64,000 bases of DNA from Leifsonia sp. EB41 (GCF_041262565.1 NZ_JBGCCJ010000001.1:3782001-3846000); one strand, 5' to 3'; shown: positions 21,413 to 29,841, numbered from the stretch's first letter. The notes: generated from the letters alone by a model not told the origin. Numbers and translations are program-made.

Positions 21413-21856
21413 ATGGCCGACCCGGCACGCGCGAGGAAGCTCGCCGACAGAATCCAGGTCATCATCGCCAAGCGGCTGGATCGCGGCCTGCGCGACCCGC
21501 GACTCGGCTTCGTGACGATCACCGACGTGCAGGTGACGGGCGACCTCCAGCACGCCACCGTGTTCTACACGGTGTACGGCACCGACGAGGAGCGCGCGGA
21601 CACCGCTGCGGCTCTGCAGGCGGCGACCGGCATGCTCCGCAGCGAGGTGGGCAAGAACATCACCGCGCGGCTGACGCCGACGCTGGCGTTCCAGCTCGAC
21701 GCCATCCCGGAGAACGCCGCGCACATCGAGGACCTGCTGCGCAGGGCCCACGACCACGACACCCAGGTGGCGGGGCTCGCCACCGGCGCCAGCTACGCCG
21801 GCGACGAGGACCCGTACGTGAAGCCGCGCGAGGACGAGGACGAGGACGAGGACTGA
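21413..21856 (+). CDS. rbfA: Ribosome-binding factor A
   Basis: 147 residues. KH-like fold with ADRIQVIIAKRL, DPRLGFVTITDVQVTGDLQHA and the ISRLTPTLAFQ-type segment (ITARLTPTLAFQLD). It ends with a highly acidic tail (EDEDEDED) beyond the usual domain. Involved in 30S maturation. AGGAGG Shine-Dalgarno at 21402-21407. Normally followed by truB; here truB is 6.2 kb further on. Confidence 0.95.
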   Translation: MADPARARKLADRIQVIIAKRLDRGLRDPRLGFVTITDVQVTGDLQHATVFYTVYGTDEERADTAAALQAATGMLRSEVGKNITARLTPTLAFQLDAIPENAAHIEDLLRRAHDHDTQVAGLATGASYAGDEDPYVKPREDEDEDED

Positions 21857-21904
21857 CCGGCACCCGCGCGAAGGCGGTCGCCGCGCCCGGGTAGGGTGGC
21901 GGGT

Positions 21905-22876
21905 GTGACTGTCAGGAACATCGTGCGCAAGGGCCTCGCGCCCGTCATCGGTTCGGAACGGGTCGACAGGCTCGTGGACGGGGAGGCGAAGGCACGGGCC
22001 TCGCTGGCCTCCTGGATCGCCCCGGCGGACCGGCAGGCCTCGGCACTGGCCGACGCCGTGCCCGAGTCGGAGTACCCGCTCGCCCCGAACGGCTACCGCA
22101 TCTATCCGTACGACCCCTCGCGGTTCCCGGAGCCCACTCTGACGCGGCATGAGTTCCTGACCGGTCTGCACCAGGTGCTCCAGCCGCGCGCGTACCTGGA
22201 GATCGGCGTCGACGACGGCCGGTCGCTGACCCTCTCGCACACCAAGACGATCGGCGTCGACCCGGCCTTCCACATCGTCAGCCCGCTGCGGTCCGATCTG
22301 CTGCTCGCCCGCGAGACCAGCGACGACTTCTTCGCGTCGACGCAGGCGGCGGACCACCTGGCGGGCACCCCGCTGGACCTGGCGTTCGTCGACGGGATGC
22401 ACTGGGCCGAGTTCGCGTACCGCGACTTCGTGAACGTGGAGAAGCTCTGCAGCCCGCTCAGCGTCGTGGTGCTGGACGACATGATGCCGCGGACGGTCCA
22501 CGAGGCCGCCCGCGACCGCTACACGGACTCCTGGGCGGGCGACGTCTACAAGGTCGTCGAGCTGCTGCGCGCCGAGCGGCCCGACCTGATCGTCGTGCCG
22601 GTGAACACGTTCCCGACCGGCGTCGTGCTGGTGCTGTCCGTCGACCCCGCGTCCACGGTGCTCGCCGACCGCTACGACGACCTCCTGCCCGGGCTGACCG
22701 CCGCGGACCCCCAGGACGTCCCCGACCACGTGATCGAGCGCACGCGCGCCGTCGACGGCCGCGACCTGATCGCCTGGCCGGGCTGGGCGGAGCTCCGCGA
22801 CCTGCGCGAGCGCCCGCGGGCGACGGCGATGCGACGCAAACTGCTGGCGTCGTTCGCCGAGACTTTCGTACGCTGA
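21905..22876 (+). CDS. Class I SAM-dependent methyltransferase-like protein
   Basis: 323 residues from GTG 21905. SAM-binding motif I as YLEIGVDDGRSL (about 101-112), motif II-like IGVDP, and LAFVDGMHWAEFAYRDF, as in methyltransferases of the Methyltransf_24 type that act on sugars or small molecules. TAGGGT at 21892-21897 ends 7 bases before GTG 21905, so that start is preferred over GTG 21896. Substrate unknown. Confidence 0.8.
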   Translation: MTVRNIVRKGLAPVIGSERVDRLVDGEAKARASLASWIAPADRQASALADAVPESEYPLAPNGYRIYPYDPSRFPEPTLTRHEFLTGLHQVLQPRAYLEIGVDDGRSLTLSHTKTIGVDPAFHIVSPLRSDLLLARETSDDFFASTQAADHLAGTPLDLAFVDGMHWAEFAYRDFVNVEKLCSPLSVVVLDDMMPRTVHEAARDRYTDSWAGDVYKVVELLRAERPDLIVVPVNTFPTGVVLVLSVDPASTVLADRYDDLLPGLTAADPQDVPDHVIERTRAVDGRDLIAWPGWAELRDLRERPRATAMRRKLLASFAETFVR

Positions 22877-22880
22877 GACC

Positions 22881-23174
22881 ATGTACGCCGTCTCGTTCTA
22901 CGACCCAGACCCCGACACGACGCCCGAGCGGTTCCAGCGGGTCGTGGAGGCCTACCCGCGCCACAAGGCCTACCTGGACGCGTTCGCCGCGGAGACCGGA
23001 GACGTGCTGATGATCGGCACGTTCGGCGACCCGGGCACGCAGGGCTCGATGGCCGTGTTCCGGTCGCGGGAGGCCGCCGAGCGGTTCCGCGACGGCGACC
23101 CGTTCGTCACCGAGGGGCTGGTGTACCGGTCGCGGATCCTGGACTGGGACCCGGTCGTCTTCGCGCAGACCTGA
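22881..23174 (+). CDS. YciI family protein
   Basis: 97 residues with the ferredoxin-like YciI fold: YAVSFYDPDPD..., RHKAYLDAF with the conserved His, GSMAVFRSREAAERFRDGDPFV. The DPFV and His are the putative active-site residues of the family, whose enzymatic role is mostly unknown. TACGCT ends 6 bases before the ATG (leaderless signature) and lies inside the end of the preceding gene. Confidence 0.85.
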   Translation: MYAVSFYDPDPDTTPERFQRVVEAYPRHKAYLDAFAAETGDVLMIGTFGDPGTQGSMAVFRSREAAERFRDGDPFVTEGLVYRSRILDWDPVVFAQT

Positions 23175-23185
23175 GCGTCCTCCTC

Positions 23186-23240
23186 AGGGCCTCACGGAGG
23201 TCAGGGCCTCACGGAGGTCAGGGCCTCATGGAGGTCAGGG
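23186..23240. repeat. 17-bp tandem repeat overlapping the mutY stop codon
   Basis: Three copies of AGGGCCTCACGGAGGTC (23186-23202, 23203-23219, 23220-23236; the third has CAT for CAC) plus AGGG. The mutY stop (TCA on the + strand, 23235-23237) lies at the junction of the last unit, so the two other copies look like tandem duplications of the gene end. Confidence 0.85.
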
Positions 23241-24119
23241 CAGCGTGTAGCCGTCGCCCTCCGCGACCGCGAGACCGTCGGCGACCAGCCCGAGGAGGGC
23301 GCGGTCGCGCTGCTCGGCGTCGGGCCAGACGTCCTCCAGCTCGGCGGCCGTGACCGGGATGTGCGAGCCGCGCAGTTCGGCCAGGATGCGGCCGCGCACC
23401 TGCCGGTCGCTGCCCTCGTACGCCTTCTGCGCCGCCTTGCGCGGCCCGGCGTAGGCGGGATAGCCCGCCGCGCGCCACGCGCAGCTCGCCGCCAGCGGGC
23501 ACGTGTCGCAGCGCGGCGAGCGGGCGACGCACACGATCGCGCCGAGCTCCATCATCCCGGCGTTGAAGGCGGCGGCCGCCGGGCGGTCGTCGGGGAGGAG
23601 CGCCGTCATGGCCGCGAGGTCGCGCCGGGCGCTCGGCGGGGCGGGCTCGCCCTGGCCGTCGACGGCGCGCGCGATCACCCGGCGCACGTTGGTGTCGACG
23701 ACGGGATGGCGCGCCCCGTATGCGAACACCGCGACGGCGCGGGCGGTGTAGTCGCCGATCCCCGGGAGCGCGAGCAGCGCCTCCACGTCATCCGGCACGA
23801 CGCCGCCGTGGCGCTCGGTGACCGCGACGGCTGCGGAGTGCAGCCAGAGCGCGCGGCGCGGGTAGCCGAGCGACTGCCAGGCGCGCACGGCCTCGCCGGG
23901 CGGGACGGCGGCCAGGTCGGCCGGCGTCGGCCACCGGGTCAGCCACTCCTCGAGCCGAGGGATGACGCGCGCCACCGGCGTCTGCTGCAGCATGAACTCG
24001 CTGACCAGCGTGCCCCACGCAGTGAAGCCGTCGCGGCGCCAGGGCAGGTCGCGGCGGTTGGCGTGGTACCAGTCCACGACCGCCGTGGCGAACGCGTCGG
24101 ATCTGTGCGCGTTCGGCAT
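23235..24119 (-). CDS. mutY: A/G-specific adenine glycosylase, short form
   Basis: 294 residues. Catalytic E41 (SEFMLQQTPV), HhH element LPGIGDYTA, catalytic D142 (VVDTNVRR), and the 4Fe-4S cluster C197-x6-C204-x2-C207-x5-C213. It removes A mispaired with 8-oxoG. The C-terminal NUDIX-like 8-oxoG recognition domain of E. coli MutY (about 350 residues) is missing or reduced. TAGCCT ends 6 bases before the ATG (leaderless). Confidence 0.93.
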   Translation of the reverse strand: MPNAHRSDAFATAVVDWYHANRRDLPWRRDGFTAWGTLVSEFMLQQTPVARVIPRLEEWLTRWPTPADLAAVPPGEAVRAWQSLGYPRRALWLHSAAVAVTERHGGVVPDDVEALLALPGIGDYTARAVAVFAYGARHPVVDTNVRRVIARAVDGQGEPAPPSARRDLAAMTALLPDDRPAAAAFNAGMMELGAIVCVARSPRCDTCPLAASCAWRAAGYPAYAGPRKAAQKAYEGSDRQVRGRILAELRGSHIPVTAAELEDVWPDAEQRDRALLGLVADGLAVAEGDGYTLP

Positions 24120-24158
24120 GCATCGAGGCTACCCGGTGCTGCGGCATATGCTCGTCCC

Positions 24159-24749
24159 ATGATGCTGCCTCCGACGCCGCGGGTCCTCGTCCTCCGCGAG
24201 ATCGTGGCGGAGGTGCGTGCGCTCACGCCGGGTGGCCGGGTCGTGGTCGCGGTGGACGGCGGTGGCGGCACCTCGGGCTTCGCGGACGACCTCGCGGTGG
24301 TGTTCCGGGAGTCCGGCCTCGACGCGCACCGGGCGTCGGTCGGCGACTTCCACCGCTCGCGCGCCGAGCGCACCCTGTTCGGCCCGGAGACGCCGGAGCG
24401 CTTCTATCGGGACGCGTTCGACTACTCGACGCTGCAGCGGGTGCTGATCGACCCGTTCCGGATGGCGGGCAGCGCCGGGTTCCAGACCCGGGCGTTCGAC
24501 GAGGTGCGGGACGCGCCGGTCGTCGCCCGGTGGGAGACGGCGGGGCCGGACGCCGTGCTCGTGATCGACGGCGAGTTCCTGCTGCGGCCGGAGCTGCGGC
24601 GGGAGTGGAACGCGTCGGTGCTGCTGGTGAACACGCCGGAGCGGGCCGTCTACGAGGAGGACGCCCGGCCGCGGGATTTCGCCACCTTCCTGGTGGACGA
24701 CTCGGACCCGCTAGCGCCGGTGCGCCTGCCTCGGGGCGAGCAGGCCTAG
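24159..24749 (+). CDS. Uridine-kinase-like protein with a degenerate P-loop
   Basis: 196 residues. The overall pattern follows actinobacterial uridine kinase homologues: LVLREIVAEVRALTP, SVGDFHRSRAER, FYRDAFDYSTLQRVLIDPFR, LVIDGEFLLRPELR, WNASVLL. However, the Walker A position reads VDGGGGTSGFAD: the GxGK(S/T) lysine is absent and the loop is about two residues short. Loss of ATP binding, or a changed nucleotide specificity, is expected. TATGCT (24147-24152) ends 6 bases before the ATG. The stop overlaps that of the convergent panE-like gene (CTAG). Confidence 0.75.
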   Translation: MMLPPTPRVLVLREIVAEVRALTPGGRVVVAVDGGGGTSGFADDLAVVFRESGLDAHRASVGDFHRSRAERTLFGPETPERFYRDAFDYSTLQRVLIDPFRMAGSAGFQTRAFDEVRDAPVVARWETAGPDAVLVIDGEFLLRPELRREWNASVLLVNTPERAVYEEDARPRDFATFLVDDSDPLAPVRLPRGEQA

Positions 24750-25753
24750 CGGCCCAGCAGCGCGGCGAGCCGGCGTGCGACGTCGGCCGGCGCGATGAAC
24801 GCTTTGGCGGCCTCCACCTCGTGCACCAGGCCGGTCAGCGCGGCGTTGACCGGCGCCTCCTGCCCGCTCGCCCGAGCCTCGGCGACGACCGCCCCGTTCA
24901 GGTAGTCGATCTCGCTGAGCTGGCCGCGCCGGATGCTCTGCAGCGTGGAGCCGGGGTTGGGCGTCGCCCCCATCCTGCGCCGCATCAGGAGCGGGACGAC
25001 CTGGGCCAGCCAGCGCGGGGAGCGAGCGACGAAGCGGAGGATCCGGTCGTCCAGGCCCTGGATGCTGCCGAAGCGCACACCGCGCGCGATGCCGACGCGG
25101 ACGGCCTCCTGGAGGCTCGCGGTGATGATCGGGCGCAGTTCGCGGCTGCCGAGGGTCTCCTGAGCGCTGAGCCCGGTGATCGCGGGCATGGCGTTGACCT
25201 GGTTGACCATCAGCTTGGTCCACTGGCAGCCGGTGAAGTTCTCGACCGCGAAGCTGGGCATGGCGGCGTCGAGGATGCGGGCGGCCTCCACCGCGCTCGC
25301 CGGCGGCTCGCCGTCGCCCGCGCCGAGGTAGGTGTTCGCGGTCGTGGTGACGGTGATGCGGCCGGGGGAGAGGTAGCTGGCGGCGTAGAGCGCGAGCGCA
25401 CCGACGCAGTCCGAGCCGGGGAGCAGCTCGGTGGCGACGCGGAGGCCGGCGAGGCCGTTCTGGACGACGACGACGGTGATGCCGTCGAGGAGGGCGGCGT
25501 TGTCGCGGATCGCGGCCTCGGCGTCCTGCGCCTTGGTGCAGATGAACACCAGCTCCGGCCGGGTCTGCAGCCGCTCGGCGGCGGCGACCCGCGCGGTGTG
25601 GGCGCCCCAGCCGCCGTCGAGCCGGAGGCCGTCGGCGCGGATGGCGGCGAGCTGCTCGCCGCGGGCGGTCACCTCCACGAGGTGGCCGACCCGATCGAGC
25701 AGCGCCGCGATCGTGCCGCCGATCGCTCCCGCTCCCACCACGCCGATTCGCAC
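24746..25753 (-). CDS. panE: 2-dehydropantoate 2-reductase family protein
   Basis: 335 residues. N-terminal Rossmann motif GVVGAGAIGG and the ketopantoate reductase lysine region WTKLMVNQVNA, followed by the helical C-terminal domain. It would reduce ketopantoate to pantoate in CoA synthesis, but several paralogues in this family act on other 2-keto acids, so the symbol is tentative. GTG start with TAGGCT ending 7 bases upstream (leaderless). Confidence 0.85.
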   Translation of the reverse strand: MRIGVVGAGAIGGTIAALLDRVGHLVEVTARGEQLAAIRADGLRLDGGWGAHTARVAAAERLQTRPELVFICTKAQDAEAAIRDNAALLDGITVVVVQNGLAGLRVATELLPGSDCVGALALYAASYLSPGRITVTTTANTYLGAGDGEPPASAVEAARILDAAMPSFAVENFTGCQWTKLMVNQVNAMPAITGLSAQETLGSRELRPIITASLQEAVRVGIARGVRFGSIQGLDDRILRFVARSPRWLAQVVPLLMRRRMGATPNPGSTLQSIRRGQLSEIDYLNGAVVAEARASGQEAPVNAALTGLVHEVEAAKAFIAPADVARRLAALLGR

Positions 25754-25775
25754 GCCCTCCAGCCTAGGTGCCGAA

Positions 25776-25838
25776 CGTCGAAGGGCACGTAAACGCCCCT
25801 AAAACGCGGTTTTAGGGGCGTTTACGTGCCCTTCGACG
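25776..25838. repeat. Perfect 63-base palindrome (30-bp stem, 3-base loop)
   Basis: Left arm 25776-25805 and right arm 25809-25838 are exact reverse complements around GCG. It begins 2 bases past the stop of the MFS gene (minus strand) and 22 bases upstream of the panE-like start, so it probably ends the MFS transcript. The core contains AAACGCCCCTAAAAC on both arms. Confidence 0.9.
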
Positions 25839-25840
25839 GG

Positions 25841-27331
25841 TCAGTCGGCGAGGACGGGGGTGGGCTCGGCGGTCGCCTCGGCGGCCGCGGCGGCGGGGAG
25901 GGCGTCCTCATCGGCGGCGTGCGCGGCGTCGGCGAGCTCCGCCGCGCGGCGGCGGCTCGGCAGGGCGAGCGAGATCACCGCGGCAAGTGCCAGCGCGCCG
26001 GCGCCGACCCAGACGGCCGGGATGGCCGCGCTCACGTAGCCGGTCGGGGTGAGTGTCCCGCCCGCGCCGGTGAACACTGCGGTCAGCACTGCGACGCCGA
26101 GCGCGACGCCGATCTCCCGCAGCGTGGAGTTCGTCCCGGAGGCCTTCGCGTGGTCGGCCGTCCGCATGTTCGCCAGCACCGCGGTCGAGCTCGGCGCGAA
26201 CACCAGGCCCATCCCGACGCCGGCCAGCAGGAACGGCGGCCACATCCCCGAGTACGGCAGGCTCGCGGAGAGCGTGCCGGCGATCCAGGCCATCGCGACG
26301 GCGAGGAACACCAGACCGACGACGATCGGCAGGCGCGTACCGGTGCGGCCGGAGACGAGCCCGGTAAGCGGCGCGACCACCATCGGCGCCAGCGTCCACG
26401 GCATGGTCATCACGCCGGCCTCCAGCGGGGTGTGCCCCTGCACGACCTGGAGGAACTGGATGAGGATGAAGATCGCCCCGAAGATCCCGAAGCTGAAGGT
26501 CATGCCGACCAGGTTCGCGACGGTGAAGCTGCGGTCGCGGAACAGCCGCAGCGGCAGCAGGGGAGCGGAGGTGCGCGACTCCCAGAGCACGAACGCGACC
26601 AGCAGTGCGCTGCCGGCGATGAGCGCGAACAGCACCTCGGCGCTGTCCCAGCCCGCGTCGTTGCCGCGGACGATGCCGTAGACGAGCCCGAGCACGCCGG
26701 GAGCGGCGAGCAGCAAGCCGACGATGTCCGCGCGCACCCGGTCGCCGAAGCTGTTCGGGAGGGCGAGGAGCACGAGCGGGACGGCGATCACGCCGAGCGG
26801 CACGTTCAGCCAGAAGATGGCCTGCCAGTTCCAGCCCTGCACGACCGCGCCGCCGATCAGCGGCCCGAGGGCGACGCCGAGGCCGGAGATGCCTCCCCAG
26901 ATGCCGATGGCGGCGGGGCGCAGCTTCTGGCTGACGCTGCCGGCGAGCAGCGTGAGGGAGAGGGGCAGGAGGGCCGCGGCGCCGGCTCCCTGCACCGCGC
27001 GGGCGGCGATCAGCATCCACGGCTCGGTCGCGAGGGCGCTCGCCGCGCTGGCGAGCGTGAAGACGATGATGCCGCCGAGGAACACCGAGCGGCGGCCGAG
27101 CCGGTCGCCCAGGCCGACCGCCATCAGCATGAGCGTCGCGAACGAGAGCGTGTAGGCGTTGACCACCCACTGCAGCTGCTCGATGGACGCGCTGAGGTCG
27201 CGGGCGATGACCGGGAGGGCGCTGGTGACGACCAGATTGTCGAGGGTCGCCATGAACATCGGGAGGGAGGCCGCGACGATCGCGAGCCAGACGGGGATCC
27301 GGCGGGCTGCGCCGGGACGGGATGAGGTCAT
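25841..27331 (-). CDS. MFS multidrug transporter, DHA2 (14-TMS) family
   Basis: 496 residues, about 14 hydrophobic helices. Motif A as GLGDRLGRRSVFLGG, motif C-like GLGVALGPLIGG, and the LQWVVNAYTL entry typical of EmrB/QacA proton-driven drug exporters. ATG start with AGGA upstream. It diverges from a TetR gene, and two near-identical operators lie in the 72-base gap, so it is probably repressed until an inducer binds. Confidence 0.93.
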   Translation of the reverse strand: MTSSRPGAARRIPVWLAIVAASLPMFMATLDNLVVTSALPVIARDLSASIEQLQWVVNAYTLSFATLMLMAVGLGDRLGRRSVFLGGIIVFTLASAASALATEPWMLIAARAVQGAGAAALLPLSLTLLAGSVSQKLRPAAIGIWGGISGLGVALGPLIGGAVVQGWNWQAIFWLNVPLGVIAVPLVLLALPNSFGDRVRADIVGLLLAAPGVLGLVYGIVRGNDAGWDSAEVLFALIAGSALLVAFVLWESRTSAPLLPLRLFRDRSFTVANLVGMTFSFGIFGAIFILIQFLQVVQGHTPLEAGVMTMPWTLAPMVVAPLTGLVSGRTGTRLPIVVGLVFLAVAMAWIAGTLSASLPYSGMWPPFLLAGVGMGLVFAPSSTAVLANMRTADHAKASGTNSTLREIGVALGVAVLTAVFTGAGGTLTPTGYVSAAIPAVWVGAGALALAAVISLALPSRRRAAELADAAHAADEDALPAAAAAEATAEPTPVLAD

Positions 27332-27351
27332 GGTCGCTTCCTGGATTGTTA

Positions 27352-27394
27352 GTAATCGAATGATTACAACGAACTTTAGTAATCGACTGATAAC
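27352..27394. promoter_or_regulatory. Twin TetR operators between the MFS pump and its regulator
   Basis: Site 1 GTAATCGAATGATTAC (27352-27367) is a perfect 6-4-6 inverted repeat. Site 2 GTAATCGACTGATAAC (27379-27394) matches it at 14 of 16 positions. Centres are 27 bp apart. Site 2 overlaps the TAACCT -10 (27391-27396) of the TetR gene; site 1 is on the MFS side. Confidence 0.8.
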
Positions 27395-27403
27395 CTGTCA
27401 AGC

Positions 27404-28042
27404 ATGACTTCGGCGATCAGTGAACGGATCCCCTCGGCCGCGCGGCGCGAGCAGATCCTCGGCGCGGCGAGCCTCGTTTTCGGGGAGCGCGGCTACTTCG
27501 GTGCGACCACGGACCAGATCGCCAAGGCGGCCGGGATCAGCCAGCCCTACGTCGTCCGGATGTTCGGCAGCAAGGAGAACCTCTTCGTGGAGGTCCTGCA
27601 GCGCGCCCTCGACAAGCTGATGACGAGCTTCCAGGCCACGATCGACGAGTGGAAGGCCGACGGCTCGCCCGTGGGGGAGGACGGCGCAGGCGGCGAGCAC
27701 CACGAGATCGGCCGCCGGCTCGGACTGGCCTACGTGAACCTGATCGAGGACCGCGGCATCCTGCTCTCGCTCATGCAGGCGTTCGGGATGGGCAACGACG
27801 CCGTCATCGGCGGGCGCGCCAGGGAGGGCTTCCTCGCCATCTACAAGCTGGTCCGCGACCAGGTCGGCTTCTCGCCGGACGAGGCGCGCACCTTCCTGGC
27901 GGAGGGCATGCTGCTGAACACGCTGCTCGGGCTGAAGCTGCCCGCCGAGTACGGCAAGGATGTCTGCGCCACCGAGATCATCGAGTCCACCTTCCGCACC
28001 AAGCTGCAGCTGGTCCTCGACGTCGCCGGCGAGAGCGCATGA
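27404..28042 (+). CDS. TetR/AcrR family repressor of the adjacent MFS pump
   Basis: 212 residues. HTH: FGERGYFGATTDQIAKAAGI, SQPYVVRMFGSKENLF. The remainder is a helical effector domain. Its position next to, and divergent from, a drug exporter with two shared operators indicates local control. TAACCT ends 7 bases before the ATG (leaderless). It overlaps the truB start by 4 bases, so truB may be transcribed from this repressed promoter. Confidence 0.92.
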   Translation: MTSAISERIPSAARREQILGAASLVFGERGYFGATTDQIAKAAGISQPYVVRMFGSKENLFVEVLQRALDKLMTSFQATIDEWKADGSPVGEDGAGGEHHEIGRRLGLAYVNLIEDRGILLSLMQAFGMGNDAVIGGRAREGFLAIYKLVRDQVGFSPDEARTFLAEGMLLNTLLGLKLPAEYGKDVCATEIIESTFRTKLQLVLDVAGESA

Positions 28043-28962
28043 CCGGCAGCGGTCTGGTCCTGGTCGACAAGCCGGGAGGCTGGACGAGCCACGACGTCGT
28101 CGCGCGCGTCCGCCGCCTGGCCGGCACCCGCAAGGTGGGCCACGCCGGCACGCTCGACCCGATGGCGACGGGGCTGCTCATCCTGGGCCTCAACTCGTCC
28201 ACGCGGCTGCTGACCTACATCGTCGGCGCGGACAAAGAGTACCTGGCGACCATCCGGCTCGGCGCGACCACCACGACCGACGACGCGGAGGGCGACGTCG
28301 TCGCGGAGGCCGACCCGGCCGCCGTCGCGGCGGTCGAAGACGACGCGATCGCCCGCGGCATCCTGGCGCTCACCGGCGAGATCGAGCAGGTCCCGAGCTC
28401 GGTGAGCGCGATCAAGGTCGACGGCAAGCGCGCCTACGCACGGGTGCGGGCCGGCGAGGAGGTCGTCCTGCAGGCGCGCGCGGTGACCATCGCGGAGTTC
28501 GAGCTGCTGGCGGCCCGGCGGCTGCCCGACCCCGCAGCGCCGGTCGCGATCGAGCTCGACGTCCGCGTGGTGTGCTCCTCCGGCACATATATCCGGTCGC
28601 TCGCCCGCGACCTCGGCGCAGGCCTCGGCGTCGGCGGCCACCTCACGGCGCTGCGCCGCACCAGGGTCGGACCCTTCGACGTGCGGGAGGCCGGCGAACT
28701 CGATACGCTCGATCCCGCGGCGGCCCTCATCCCCGCCGCGCGAGCCGCCTCCGACCTCTTCGAGACGCTCGAGCTGACCGAGCAGCAGGCCATCGACCTG
28801 ACGCACGGCCGTCGCATCCACATCGCCGATCGGGAGGGACCGGGAGGCGGACCCGTCGCCGCCATCGCCCCCGGTGGCCACCTCGTGGGGCTCATCGAGT
28901 TCCGCGGAAAGGAAGCCAGGACCCTCGTGAACTTCCCGACCGACGAGATCGCCTCCGCATGA
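28039..28962 (+). CDS. truB: tRNA pseudouridine(55) synthase
   Basis: 307 residues. Catalytic D40 in GHAGTLDPMATG, plus VDKPGGWTSHD, KEYLA, and the RNA-binding CSSGTYIRSLARDLG segment. It makes psi55 in the T-loop of tRNAs. The start is embedded in the stop of the TetR gene (ATGA), so it is translationally coupled to a regulator rather than to rbfA. Confidence 0.96.
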   Translation: MTGSGLVLVDKPGGWTSHDVVARVRRLAGTRKVGHAGTLDPMATGLLILGLNSSTRLLTYIVGADKEYLATIRLGATTTTDDAEGDVVAEADPAAVAAVEDDAIARGILALTGEIEQVPSSVSAIKVDGKRAYARVRAGEEVVLQARAVTIAEFELLAARRLPDPAAPVAIELDVRVVCSSGTYIRSLARDLGAGLGVGGHLTALRRTRVGPFDVREAGELDTLDPAAALIPAARAASDLFETLELTEQQAIDLTHGRRIHIADREGPGGGPVAAIAPGGHLVGLIEFRGKEARTLVNFPTDEIASA

Positions 28963-29327
28963 TCGAATGGTTCGTGGCGCTGCAGGTCGGCGTCGCCGTG
29001 ATCGGCGGCGTGCTCTGCCTTGTGCTCGGGTTCGCCGGGCGGGTTCCGGGCGACCTCACGATGGGCGCCGTCGCGCTGGTGGAGCTGCTGCTGATCGTGC
29101 AGCTCGTGATGGCGATCGTGGCCCCGCTGGTGGGCAACCCGCCCACCGGCAGCCTCGCCGAGTTCTACATCTACCTGGTCTCGGCGCTGCTCCTGCCGCT
29201 GGCCGGGGGCTTCTGGGCGCTCATCGAGCGCAATCGGTGGAGCACCGTCATCCTGGGCGGCGTCTGCCTCGCCATCGCGGTGATGGTGTACCGGATGGGG
29301 CAGATCTGGTTCGTGCAGGGCGCGTGA
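28959..29327 (+). CDS. Small hypothetical membrane protein, four TM segments
   Basis: 122 residues with four hydrophobic helices (about 5-25, 32-56, 65-88 and 92-112) and very short loops; no catalytic residues stand out. It overlaps truB by 4 bases (ATGA). I do not recognise a characterised family. Confidence 0.75.
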   Translation: MIEWFVALQVGVAVIGGVLCLVLGFAGRVPGDLTMGAVALVELLLIVQLVMAIVAPLVGNPPTGSLAEFYIYLVSALLLPLAGGFWALIERNRWSTVILGGVCLAIAVMVYRMGQIWFVQGA

Positions 29328-29361
29328 ACGGCCTCCCCAGGCGCGAATAGAATCGTTATCG

Positions 29362-29841
29362 ATGTCCCACCACACCATGTCCGCCCGTGAGCAGAGCGGT
29401 GACGAGTCGCCGAAGCGCCGCCTCACCGGCGTCGGCCGCGTCCTCGTGTTCGTCTACGGCGTGCTGGCGCTGGCCGCGACCGGCCGCAGCGTCTTCCAGA
29501 TCATCGACCGCTTCCACGAGGCGCCGGTCGCGTTCACGCTGTCCGCGCTCTCAGCTGCCGTCTACATCGTCGCGACCATCGCGCTCGTCGCGCCGGGGCG
29601 GGTCTGGTACCGGGTGGCGTGGATCACGATCACCTTCGAGCTGGTGGGCGTGCTCGTGATCGGGACGCTCAGCCTGTTCGCGCCTGCCACGCTCGGCCTC
29701 CATGACATCGACCCGTTCGGGCGCGACGCGACCGTGTGGTCCGTGTACGGCATGGGCTACCTGTTCATCCCGCTGGCCCTGCCGATCCTCGGCCTCCTGT
29801 ACCTGTCGAAGCACAAGCCGCGCGACGGGGCGCGTTCGTGA
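29362..29841 (+). CDS. Hypothetical membrane protein, four TM segments
   Basis: 159 residues: charged N-terminus of about 22 residues, then four hydrophobic helices (about 25-45, 55-78, 85-105 and 130-150) and a basic C-terminus. Conserved-looking FGRDATVWSVYG between helices 3 and 4. No known function. TAGAAT at 29348-29353 ends 8 bases before the ATG. The stop overlaps the ribF GTG. Confidence 0.75.
   Translation: MSHHTMSAREQSGDESPKRRLTGVGRVLVFVYGVLALAATGRSVFQIIDRFHEAPVAFTLSALSAAVYIVATIALVAPGRVWYRVAWITITFELVGVLVIGTLSLFAPATLGLHDIDPFGRDATVWSVYGMGYLFIPLALPILGLLYLSKHKPRDGARS

Noticed and set aside
17972-22882. 1636-codon open frame on the minus strand opposite nusA-infB-rbfA
   Set aside because: Arg/Asp/Val-rich translation with no domains; a by-product of high third-position GC in the real genes on the other strand.
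23361-24158. N-terminal extension of the uridine-kinase-like gene
   Set aside because: It is antisense to mutY; the leaderless signature places the start at 24159.
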